Source of the DNA: Kushneria phosphatilytica
GTDB lineage: Bacteria; Pseudomonadota; Gammaproteobacteria; Pseudomonadales; Halomonadaceae
Direction of reading: 5' to 3'
Assembly: GCF_008247605.1 (NCBI RefSeq)
Contig: NZ_CP043420.1
Coordinates: 2,108,001 to 2,172,000 of the forward strand
Length of the DNA stretch: 64,000 nucleotides
Position 1 is the first letter of the stretch, and each line of letters opens with the position of its first letter. Positions 9,678 through 17,593 of this stretch are shown here, piece after piece. The translations under genes and the position numbers were made by a program. The notes under the pieces are model-generated. The model was given only the letters and a program-made list of their open reading frames with translations, was not told where the DNA came from and did no database searches.

Positions 9678-10457
9678 ATGCTCAAGAATGTTCGTATTGT
9701 TCTGATTCAGACCTTCCACCCCGGTAATATAGGCTCCGTCGCACGCGCCATGAAAACCATGGGTCTAAGTGAGCTTATCCTGGTGAATCCGCGTTCCTTT
9801 CCGGATGAGGAAGCGACCCGACTGGCGGCCGGCGCCACAGATGTGCTGGACAACGCTCAAGTCGTCAATGAGATCAGTGACGCCGTCAGTGATTGCGTTC
9901 AGGTGACAGGGGCCAGCGCTCGGGTGCGCGGCCTGCCCCTGACACACTATGATGAAGCTGATGTCATGGCGCGTGAAATGGTGAAAACGGCTCACTCGGG
10001 TCCAGTCGCACTGATATTCGGTCGTGAACGGTTCGGTTTGACCAACGAGGAGTTACGCCACTGCACTCACCAGCTGACTCTGCCAGCCAACCCGGACTAC
10101 CCGGTGCTCAATCTTTCACAAGCGGTACAGGTCTGTACACATGAACTCTTTACGGCCTGGCGACGTCAACCCGAAAGCGGTTTTCGACAGGCGCGTCCGC
10201 GTCACGCCACACTCCCCACTCAACAGCAGATGCAGTACTTTCAGGAGCATCTGGAAACGGCATTAAGTGAGGCCGGTTTTTTCAATCAACCGCATGCTCG
10301 CACCCGTGATCGTCTGCGCGCCTTTTTTCAGCGCGCCCGCCCCAGCCGCAAGGAGCTTTCCTTGTTAAGGGGAGTCATCAATGCCCTGAATGGTAGCTCG
10401 GGTAAGCAACCAGCCTCTCAGGCTGATTCGCATGATGCGTCACGGGAAAAGAAATGA
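9678..10457 (+). CDS. trmJ: tRNA (cytidine/uridine-32-2'-O)-methyltransferase TrmJ
   Basis: A 259-residue SPOUT-class methyltransferase that methylates the ribose of nucleotide 32 in tRNA anticodon loops using SAM. It starts MLKNVRIVLIQTFHPGNIGSVARAMK, the classical motif 1 with the conserved Asn-x2-Ser-x-Ala-Arg. Motifs 2 and 3 appear as ALIFGRERFGLTNEEL and LNLSQAVQV near residues 113-155. The last ~90 residues are an Arg-rich helical extension seen in TrmJ. No strong ribosome site precedes the ATG. In many relatives trmJ sits beside suhB or the isc genes; here it is isolated between groL and rpsA. Confidence 0.92.
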   Translation: MLKNVRIVLIQTFHPGNIGSVARAMKTMGLSELILVNPRSFPDEEATRLAAGATDVLDNAQVVNEISDAVSDCVQVTGASARVRGLPLTHYDEADVMAREMVKTAHSGPVALIFGRERFGLTNEELRHCTHQLTLPANPDYPVLNLSQAVQVCTHELFTAWRRQPESGFRQARPRHATLPTQQQMQYFQEHLETALSEAGFFNQPHARTRDRLRAFFQRARPSRKELSLLRGVINALNGSSGKQPASQADSHDASREKK

Positions 10458-10460
10458 AAA

Positions 10461-10488
10461 AGGCCGCTGCCCAATGGGCAGCGGCCTT
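10461..10488. terminator. Bidirectional terminator between trmJ and rpsA
   Basis: AGGCCGCTGCCC (10461-10472) pairs perfectly with GGGCAGCGGCCT (10476-10487) around AAT. The plus strand continues with TT(T), and AAAA before the stem gives a T-run on the minus strand, so it can stop both converging transcripts. Confidence 0.9.
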
Positions 10489-10520
10489 TGCATCATGTCA
10501 AATCATGATGTGGTGAGCGC

Positions 10521-12197
10521 TTATTCCTGACTGAGCTTCTGCTTGATCAGGTCACCCACGGTCGTCGGACCAGAGGTATCACTCTCCTGCTCACGCATGT
10601 TGCGCATGGTCTGGCGTGTCTCGTTCTGATCCTTCGCCTTGACAGACAGGTTGATGACACGGTTCTTGCGGTCAACGCCCACAATACGTGCTTCAACACT
10701 GTCGCCTTCATTCAGGACATCACGTGCATCTTCAACACGATCAGCGCTGATCTCGGAAGCCTTCAGAACGGCCACAACATCAGTCGCCAGCTCAACATAG
10801 GCTTCGCGTGCATCAACCTCAGTCACGCGACCGGTAACGACAGAACCCTTGTCATTGACTGCCAGGAATTCGGAGACCGGATCACTTTCGAGCTGCTTGA
10901 TGCCCAGCGAAATACGCTCGCGCTCAGGATCGATCGACAGGATTACGGCCTCAGCCTCTTCACCCTTGCGATAGCGGCGTACGGCTTCTTCGCCGGTTTC
11001 CGCCCAGGAGATGTCGGAGAGGTGCACCAGACCGTCGATGCCGCCTTCCAGACCAATGAAGATACCAAAGTCGGTAATCGACTTGATGGTCCCGGCGACA
11101 CGATCGCCCTTGTTATAATGCGAGCTGAATTCTTCCCACGGGTTGGGCGTGCACTGCTTGATGCCCAGTGAGATACGACGACGCTCTTCGTCGATATCGA
11201 GCACCATGACCTGCACGTCATCGCCAACCTGTACCACCTTGGAGGGATGAATGTTCTTGTTGGTCCAGTCCATTTCGGAGACGTGGACCAGACCCTCGAC
11301 ACCTTCCTCGAGCTCGGCGAAGCAGCCGTAGTCGGTCAGGTTGGTGACGCGAGCATCGACCTTCATGCCTTCCGGGTAGCGATCCTTGATGTTGATCCAC
11401 GGATCTTCGCCCAGCTGCTTGAGACCAAGCGAAACGCGATTGCGCTCGCGATCGAATTTCAGCACCTTGACGTTGATTTCGTCACCCACGGAAACGATCT
11501 CACTGGGATGCTTGATACGTTTCCAGGCCATGTCGGTAATGTGCAGCAGGCCATCAACACCACCGAGGTCGACGAAAGCGCCGTAGTCGGTCAGGTTCTT
11601 GACGATACCCTTGATCTGCTGTCCTTCCTGCAGCGTAGCGAGCAGCGCTTCACGCTCGGCGCTGTTTTCGGCTTCAAGCACTGCCCGGCGCGAAACAACC
11701 ACGTTGTTGCGCTTGGGATCGAGCTTGATCACCTTGAAATCGAGTTCCTTGTTCTCGAGGTGAGTCGTATCGCGCACGGGGCGAACGTCCACCAGCGAGC
11801 CCGGCAGGAATGCCCGGATGGAATTGACATCGACGGTGAAGCCACCCTTGACCTTGCCGTTGATCACGCCCTTGACGATTTCGTCTTCTTCGAAGGCCGC
11901 TTCCAGCTCTTTCCACGCCTCGGCGCGCTTGGCCTTTTCGCGCGACAGACGGGTTTCGCCAAAGCCGTCTTCCACGGCTTCGAGGGCCACCTTGACTTCA
12001 TCGCCGACGCCAAGGGTAAGCTCACCGTTCTCGTCCTTGAACTGGGATGCCGGAATCTGGCCTTCCGACTTCAGCCCAGCATTGACGGTAATCCAGTCAC
12101 CTTCAATATCCACCACAGTGGCCATGACGATGGCACCGGGCTCCATATTGATGTCCTGGAGGGACTGCTCGAACAGTTCTGCAAAGCTTTCGCTCAT
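10521..12197 (-). CDS. rpsA: 30S ribosomal protein S1
   Basis: A 558-residue protein with six S1/OB-fold repeats. Repeated blocks such as [43 protein letters not shown] and [22 protein letters not shown] are easily seen from about residue 190 to 395. S1 helps the ribosome load mRNAs with structured or weak leaders. TAGGAA precedes the ATG. It is the last gene of the minus-strand gyrA-to-rpsA run and is followed by a terminator. Its leader contains three hairpins (see 12225-12337), in line with S1 autoregulation known in E. coli. Confidence 0.98.
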   Translation of the reverse strand: MSESFAELFEQSLQDINMEPGAIVMATVVDIEGDWITVNAGLKSEGQIPASQFKDENGELTLGVGDEVKVALEAVEDGFGETRLSREKAKRAEAWKELEAAFEEDEIVKGVINGKVKGGFTVDVNSIRAFLPGSLVDVRPVRDTTHLENKELDFKVIKLDPKRNNVVVSRRAVLEAENSAEREALLATLQEGQQIKGIVKNLTDYGAFVDLGGVDGLLHITDMAWKRIKHPSEIVSVGDEINVKVLKFDRERNRVSLGLKQLGEDPWINIKDRYPEGMKVDARVTNLTDYGCFAELEEGVEGLVHVSEMDWTNKNIHPSKVVQVGDDVQVMVLDIDEERRRISLGIKQCTPNPWEEFSSHYNKGDRVAGTIKSITDFGIFIGLEGGIDGLVHLSDISWAETGEEAVRRYRKGEEAEAVILSIDPERERISLGIKQLESDPVSEFLAVNDKGSVVTGRVTEVDAREAYVELATDVVAVLKASEISADRVEDARDVLNEGDSVEARIVGVDRKNRVINLSVKAKDQNETRQTMRNMREQESDTSGPTTVGDLIKQKLSQE

Positions 12198-12224
12198 GAG
12201 ATTCCTATCGTGATCAACAGTAGA

Positions 12225-12337
12225 CGGTCGGATGACCGCACTCTCCGTACCACCAGCAAGTACGGGCCAATGTCAGATCCCCGGGGACGTTAACGCTGGT
12301 TAGACGTATCAGGATTTTCCGTTTGACATCCTGATAC
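12225..12337 (-). promoter_or_regulatory. Structured leader of rpsA with three hairpins (probable S1 autoregulatory element)
   Basis: Read on the minus strand, the rpsA leader contains: GTATCAGGAT pairing with ATCCTGATAC over a 12-nt loop that includes GGA (12306-12337); CCGTAC pairing with GTACGG over a 9-nt loop (12245-12265); and CGGTC pairing with GACCG over ATCC (12225-12238), the last ending 27 nt before the ATG. E. coli rpsA has three hairpins in its leader that form a decoy ribosome site for S1 feedback. The match here is structural only and is an inference. Confidence 0.55.
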
Positions 12338-12380
12338 CCCATACGCCTTGCCGGGGCCTCCGGAATAATGATGTTGAGTA

Positions 12381-13061
12381 TCAGTGCCTCAGACCGCGCT
12401 CGGTCAGAAGCGCTCCGATGCGAGCAACAACGTCCGGTATGGTCAGCTCGGTTGTATCCAGAGTAATGGCATCACGAGCTGCCACCAGCGGTGCGACGGC
12501 GCGTTGCATGTCACGCTCGTCACGCGTCTGGATTTCCTTCAGAAGGTCTGGCAGGCTAGCATGACTGCCGCTTGATTGCAATTGCGCCTGGCGGCGACGC
12601 GCCCGCTCCTCGGCACTTGCCGTAAGAAATATTTTCAATGAGGCCTGAGGAAACACCACGGTTCCCATATCGCGCCCATCGGCTACCAGTCCGGGTGGCC
12701 TGGCAAAATCCCGCTGACGCTTGAGAAGGGCATCACGTACCGGTGGCATCGAGGCAACTTCCGAAGCCCATCCACCTACGTGTTCCTTGCGGATTTCGTG
12801 TGAAACGTCTTCTTCTTCCAGTAACACCTGCGCCCCGCCCTCGCATGGCAGGAAGGCGACATTCAGTTCACGTGCTACCTGCGCCAGGGCTGCCGTATCG
12901 GAAAAATTGACACCCTGACGTTCGGCAGCCAGTGCAGTGAGGCGATAGAGCGCCCCGGAATCAAGAAGATGCCAGCCAAGCTCATCGGCAACCAATCGGC
13001 TGATGGTCCCCTTGCCGGCGCCACCCGGCCCATCGAGCGTCAGCACAGGTACGTCGCTCAT
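12381..13061 (-). CDS. cmk: Cytidylate kinase
   Basis: A 226-residue kinase that phosphorylates CMP and dCMP. The P-loop reads GPGGAGKGT near residues 10-18, where most homologues have Ser as the third residue. The conserved DGRDMGTVVFP lies near residue 130, and the Arg-rich lid (ERARRRQAQL) near residue 155. The ATG at 13061 overlaps the stop of the upstream tyrA-aroA gene as ATGA, so it is preferred over an in-frame Met at 13148. rpsA follows after 183 bp that contain its leader. Confidence 0.95.
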   Translation of the reverse strand: MSDVPVLTLDGPGGAGKGTISRLVADELGWHLLDSGALYRLTALAAERQGVNFSDTAALAQVARELNVAFLPCEGGAQVLLEEEDVSHEIRKEHVGGWASEVASMPPVRDALLKRQRDFARPPGLVADGRDMGTVVFPQASLKIFLTASAEERARRRQAQLQSSGSHASLPDLLKEIQTRDERDMQRAVAPLVAARDAITLDTTELTIPDVVARIGALLTERGLRH

Positions 13062-15298
13062 GAGTCCACCGTCTGTTCTTCCACCCGCAGCCCGATGCGA
13101 TTGACCAGCTGCAAAAAATCCGGGAACGATGTCGCTACGTTGGCACAATCCTCGATGAGGATATCCTCCCCGGCACGCAGAGCTGCCACGGTAAAGGCCA
13201 TGGCAATGCGATGGTCTCCCAGACTGTCGACTCGACCACCACCATAATGACCACCGGTAATATCAATGCCGTCTTCGTAGAGCGTATGTTCAACGCCCAG
13301 CACCGTCAGACCATCAGCCATCGCCTGCAATCGATCGGACTCCTTGACTCTCAGCTCGGATGCCTCACGCAGCCGTGTCACCCCTTCGGCATTGGCGGCA
13401 GCGATAAACAGTACCGGCAACTCATCAATCGCCAGCGGCACCTGATCCACCGGGATATCGATACCCTTTAACCTGGAGTGTCGTACCCGGATATCGGCTA
13501 CCGGCTCGCCGCCGACCTCTCGCTGATCAAGGAGTTCCAGGTTGGCACCCATCTGACGCAGGATGTTGATGACACCGATTCGGGTCGGATTGATGCCGAC
13601 ATGCTCAAGCACCAGGTCGGCTTCCGGCGTAATAGCCGCAGCCACCAGAAAGAAAGCAGCCGAGGAAATATCTGCCGGCACATCGATTGGTCCTGCGGTC
13701 AGTCGGCCACCGCCCTCGATGATCGCCTGATCCCCCTCACGCCGCACCGGATAACCGAAACCGGTCAGCATACGCTCGGTATGATCCCGAGTCGTGGCCG
13801 GTTCACGCACCCGAGTCGTTCCTTCGGCATACATGCCGGCCAGCAACAGGCAGGATTTTACCTGGGCACTGGCCATCGGCATGTCGTAATCGATGCCGCG
13901 CAGCCCTTGTTTACCATGGATACTCAGTGGTGGGCGCCCACCTTCGGCAGTCTCGATGGAAGCGCCCATCAGTCGCAATGGCTGGGCAACCCGATCCATC
14001 GGTCGCCGGGTCAGGGAGGCATCTCCGGTCAGGGTGGTGGTGAAGGACTGGCCTGCCAACAACCCGGAAAAAAGACGCATGGCCGTACCCGAGTTACCAA
14101 GATAGAGCGCCCCGGCCGGCTGCTTCAGACCATGCAACCCCACACCATGAATGACTACACGCCCCTGGTGTGGTCCTTCAATGGCTACCCCCATTTCACG
14201 AAAAGCCTGCAGGGTCGCCAGACTGTCCTCTCCTTCCAGAAACCCTTCGACTTCAGTCACGCCTTCGGCCAGTGCTCCAAGCATGATGGCGCGATGCGAC
14301 ATCGACTTGTCGCCGGGTACCCGGATCCGGCCCTGCACCTTGCCTCCATGAGCCGCCCGATAGCGAATATTGCGTTGTTCCATGGCCTGATAGCTCTTCT
14401 GATTCAATAGCGTGTCGAAATAGTGTCGCGCATGACTCGCACGTGACAGGATACTCAGCATGGCGTCGCCATCGCCTGATTCGACGGCTTGACGTAATTG
14501 CTTTACCCCTGATTCGAATTCATTCAGCGCCGCAAGCACAGCATCCCGATTGGCCAGATAGATATCCCGCCACATTACCGGATCACTGCCGGCAATTCGT
14601 GTGAAATCGCGAAACCCGCCAGCCGCGTAGCGGAATATTTCAAGGCGCTCATCCCGTCGCGCCAGCCCATCAACCAGAGAAAAGGCCAGCAGATGTGGCA
14701 AATGACTGGTGCGAGCCAGTACAGCGTCATGGTGCTCAACGGAAAGCGTTTCCACCTCGGCACCACAAGCACGCCAGAGTTTCTCCACGCGAGTGACGGC
14801 CGTGGGCGCCGTCTGATCAACCGGCGTCAGAATCACGCGATGACGACAGTAAAGCTCAGCGTTGGCGGCACTGACACCGCTGCGCTCCGAACCGGCAATG
14901 GGATGACCGGGAACCAGCCAGGAGGGCATCTCGCCAAGTCGACGAATAATCGCCTCACACATGGCGCCTTTGGTACTGCCCACATCAGTCATGACCTGAT
15001 CCGGTCTCACTGATGGGGCCAGGTGCCCCACCAGCTCCGGGAGCGTCATAACCGGTACGGCCAGCACCACCAGGGAAGCGCTGGAAAGCATGGCCTGTGG
15101 CTCGGTATGCCCTTCATCAATCAGCTGCATCTCAAGGGCAGTCGCTACACTGTCCTTGTCACGATCACAGCCAAGCAGCCGACCCTGGTAACCGTTTTTT
15201 CGAAGCGCGGCCAGCAGCGATGAGCCGATCAATCCCAAGCCGATGACCAGAATGCCCTGTTCATCCGGCAGCTTCACCGTCGTACTCCCGGAACTCAA
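13058..15298 (-). CDS. tyrA-aroA: Bifunctional prephenate dehydrogenase / EPSP synthase (TyrA-AroA fusion)
   Basis: A 746-residue fusion. Residues 1-~290 are a prephenate dehydrogenase with the Rossmann motif VIGLGLIGSS (18-27), making 4-hydroxyphenylpyruvate for tyrosine. Residues ~305-746 are 3-phosphoshikimate 1-carboxyvinyltransferase, with the GDKSMSHRA block near 335, GNSGTAMR near 405 and RVKESDR near 655, making EPSP for chorismate. The same fusion is known in other non-enteric gammaproteobacteria. The track start is TTG at 15298, overlapping the pheA stop as TTGA. A GTG at 15277 has GGGAG 7 nt upstream and may be the real start. The 3' end overlaps cmk as ATGA. Confidence 0.95.
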   Translation of the reverse strand: MSSGSTTVKLPDEQGILVIGLGLIGSSLLAALRKNGYQGRLLGCDRDKDSVATALEMQLIDEGHTEPQAMLSSASLVVLAVPVMTLPELVGHLAPSVRPDQVMTDVGSTKGAMCEAIIRRLGEMPSWLVPGHPIAGSERSGVSAANAELYCRHRVILTPVDQTAPTAVTRVEKLWRACGAEVETLSVEHHDAVLARTSHLPHLLAFSLVDGLARRDERLEIFRYAAGGFRDFTRIAGSDPVMWRDIYLANRDAVLAALNEFESGVKQLRQAVESGDGDAMLSILSRASHARHYFDTLLNQKSYQAMEQRNIRYRAAHGGKVQGRIRVPGDKSMSHRAIMLGALAEGVTEVEGFLEGEDSLATLQAFREMGVAIEGPHQGRVVIHGVGLHGLKQPAGALYLGNSGTAMRLFSGLLAGQSFTTTLTGDASLTRRPMDRVAQPLRLMGASIETAEGGRPPLSIHGKQGLRGIDYDMPMASAQVKSCLLLAGMYAEGTTRVREPATTRDHTERMLTGFGYPVRREGDQAIIEGGGRLTAGPIDVPADISSAAFFLVAAAITPEADLVLEHVGINPTRIGVINILRQMGANLELLDQREVGGEPVADIRVRHSRLKGIDIPVDQVPLAIDELPVLFIAAANAEGVTRLREASELRVKESDRLQAMADGLTVLGVEHTLYEDGIDITGGHYGGGRVDSLGDHRIAMAFTVAALRAGEDILIEDCANVATSFPDFLQLVNRIGLRVEEQTVDS

Positions 15299-16407
15299 AG
15301 CACCCCCACCGGATAGGAACCCAGCATGCGAATTTCGGCAGCACGCAGGCGCACCTCTTCAAGAGCCGCACGTACCAGTGGATCATCCTGGTGGCCCTTG
15401 AAGTCGATGAAAAAGACATAATTCCATACGCCGTGCCGGGAAGGTCGGCTTTCCAATCGAGTCATGTCGATACTGTGTCGATGGAAAGGTTCAAGCAGAT
15501 CATGCAATGCGCCGGGCTGATTGCGCATGGCAGCCACCAGCGAGGTCTTGTCCTCTCCGCTGGGCGGCACATCATGGTTGCCGATAATCAGAAAGCGAGT
15601 CGAATTATCCGGCAGGTCTTCGATCTTTTCAGCCAGATGGCTGAGCTCATAACGCCGCGCCGCCATATCACCGGCAATGGCAGCACTGTGCCACTCGCTG
15701 CGCACCAGTCGCGCGGCCTCTGCATTGGAGGACACTGCTACACGCTCGGCATGGGGGTAATGGGCATCGAGCCACTTGCGGCACTGGGCCAGCGACTGAG
15801 CGTGCGAATAAATGCGCGAAATGCGATCGCGGCGGGTATTTTCACCCACCAGCAGGTGATGATGAATACGCAGCACCACCTCTCCGCATATGCGCAGCGA
15901 GGTATCCATGAAGGAGTCGAGGGTATTATTGACCACCCCTTCGGTCGAATTTTCGACTGGCACTACACCATAGTGAGCAGCCCCGGATTCCACCTCACGG
16001 AAGACTTCATCGATGGCCGGCAGGGGTATATCCACAGCACTGTCGCCGAAGTGCTTGAGCGCCGCCTGTTGAGTAAAGGTGCCTTCGGGGCCGAGATAAG
16101 CTACCCGGATGGGCTGCTCCAGTGCCAGGCAGGCGGACATCATTTCCCGAAAGAGGCGCGCCAGCTCCTCGCTGGGCAATGGGCCCGGGTTGAGCGCCAT
16201 GACGCGCTTGAGCACCTGAGCTTCACGCTCGGGACGATAAAACAGGGCCTCGGGATCCTCGGCCAGCTTGACCCGGGCCACCGACTGAGCACATTGAGCA
16301 CGTTCGCTGATCAGCCGAATCAGCTCGCTGTCGATATGATCGATACGCTGGCGCAGTTGCTCAAGGTTGGCCCCATCGGACTGCTCACCACTGGAATGAT
16401 CGTGCAT
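15295..16407 (-). CDS. pheA: Bifunctional chorismate mutase / prephenate dehydratase (P-protein)
   Basis: A 370-residue enzyme for phenylalanine synthesis. The N-terminal AroQ chorismate mutase domain (residues ~14-100) begins LRQRIDHIDSELIRLISER. The prephenate dehydratase domain follows, from VAYLGPEGTFTQQAAL near residue 104, with the catalytic Thr-Arg-Phe motif in NSTRFLII near 268. A C-terminal ACT domain with ESRPSRHGVWNYVFF (near 315) is the phenylalanine-binding site for feedback inhibition. It lies 16 bp after serC and overlaps the next gene by 4 bp. Confidence 0.96.
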   Translation of the reverse strand: MHDHSSGEQSDGANLEQLRQRIDHIDSELIRLISERAQCAQSVARVKLAEDPEALFYRPEREAQVLKRVMALNPGPLPSEELARLFREMMSACLALEQPIRVAYLGPEGTFTQQAALKHFGDSAVDIPLPAIDEVFREVESGAAHYGVVPVENSTEGVVNNTLDSFMDTSLRICGEVVLRIHHHLLVGENTRRDRISRIYSHAQSLAQCRKWLDAHYPHAERVAVSSNAEAARLVRSEWHSAAIAGDMAARRYELSHLAEKIEDLPDNSTRFLIIGNHDVPPSGEDKTSLVAAMRNQPGALHDLLEPFHRHSIDMTRLESRPSRHGVWNYVFFIDFKGHQDDPLVRAALEEVRLRAAEIRMLGSYPVGVL

Positions 16408-16423
16408 TGTCGGACTCCGCAGG

Positions 16424-17503
16424 CTAACCGTGGCGCTGCTCGAAATCGCGCATGAAATCGATCAGGTGATCGACTCCGGCTTCAGGCATGGCGTTATAGA
16501 TACTGGCACGCATCCCCCCCACACTGCGATGGCCCTTCAGATTGAGCAATCCTGCTACTTCAGCTTTTTCAAGGAAAACCGAATTCAGCGATTCATCGGC
16601 CAGCACAAAGGGAACATTCATTTGCGAGCGATTGGCAGGAGCAATCGGGTTGCTATAAAAACTACTGGCATCGATGGCGCCGTAAAGCTTTGATGCCTTG
16701 CGTGCATTGACTTGAGCCATGGCTTCGACACCACCCTGCGCCTTCAGCCAGTCAAACACCAGGCCGGAAAGATACCAGGCATAAGTGGCCGGCGTATTCA
16801 GCATCGAACCATTATCAGCAAAGGCTTTCCATTTCAGCAGGGTCGGCGCTTCCGGGCAGGCCTGTTCGAGCAGATCATTACGTACGATAACGATCACGAT
16901 GCCGGCCGGACCGATATTCTTCTGCGCCCCGGCATAGATGACACCATAGCGGGAAATATCGATCGGTTTTGACAGAATCGAGGAGGACATGTCGCAGACC
17001 AGCGGCACCTCGACTTCCGGAGTGTAATCCATCTGCAGCCCACCGATGGTCTCATTCTCACAGTAATGCAGGTAGGCGGCATTTGCGGAAAGAGAGAGCT
17101 CGGAGGGCGATGGCGCAGCCGTATAGCGATTATCGCTCGCGGAAGCGGCAACATGAGCACCACCGAGATGCTCTGCCTCGCGAATCGCCTTCTGCGACCA
17201 GATGCCGGTATCCAGATAGTTGCCGGTGCCGCCCTTGCCCAACAGATTCAGCGGGACACCGGCGAACTGCATTGTCGCCCCACCCTGCATGAACAGCACG
17301 CTGTAGTTGTCAGGCACCGCCAGCAGTTCACGCAGGTCGGCTTCGGCGCGCTCGGCAATGGCCATGAAGTCGCTGCTGCGATGACTCATTTCCATGACCG
17401 ACAGCCCCTTGCTCTGATAATCGAGCATTTCGTGCTGTGCGCGTTCGAGAACAGCCGTGGGCAACATCGCCGGGCCAGAGCAGAAATTGAAATGTCGTGT
17501 CAT
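16424..17503 (-). CDS. serC: Phosphoserine aminotransferase
   Basis: A 359-residue PLP enzyme for serine (and possibly pyridoxine) synthesis. It begins MTRHFNFCSGPAMLP, the canonical SerC start, and has the PLP-lysine block YAGAQKNIGPAG near residue 190-201. The ATG at 17503 is preferred over the Met at 17557 because the extra residues do not fit the family and GGTGGA lies 10 nt upstream. It is placed between gyrA and pheA, as in the supraoperon of Pseudomonas-like bacteria. Confidence 0.95.
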   Translation of the reverse strand: MTRHFNFCSGPAMLPTAVLERAQHEMLDYQSKGLSVMEMSHRSSDFMAIAERAEADLRELLAVPDNYSVLFMQGGATMQFAGVPLNLLGKGGTGNYLDTGIWSQKAIREAEHLGGAHVAASASDNRYTAAPSPSELSLSANAAYLHYCENETIGGLQMDYTPEVEVPLVCDMSSSILSKPIDISRYGVIYAGAQKNIGPAGIVIVIVRNDLLEQACPEAPTLLKWKAFADNGSMLNTPATYAWYLSGLVFDWLKAQGGVEAMAQVNARKASKLYGAIDASSFYSNPIAPANRSQMNVPFVLADESLNSVFLEKAEVAGLLNLKGHRSVGGMRASIYNAMPEAGVDHLIDFMRDFEQRHG

Positions 17504-17520
17504 GTGCAGTCGATCCACCG

Positions 17521-17587
17521 AAAAATCCCTGCCCGCTCTGCGGGCAGCTTCATTCATGCAGTACCGGCCGGGGCTGCCAGCCCCGGC
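17521..17587 (-). terminator. Two tandem hairpins after gyrA, the second with a T-run
   Basis: In the minus direction the transcript meets GCCGGGGCT/AGCCCCGGC (17567-17587, loop of 3) and then CTGCCCGC/GCGGGCAG (17529-17547, loop of 3), followed by GGATTTTT (17521-17528). The second is a plausible intrinsic terminator or attenuator that partly separates gyrA from serC. It ends only about 20 bp before the serC ATG. Confidence 0.7.
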
Positions 17588-17593
17588 ACGCTA

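Noticed and set aside
11247..12293. 348-residue plus-strand frame opposite rpsA
   Set aside because: Entirely antisense to rpsA, a highly conserved gene; no independent coding signal.
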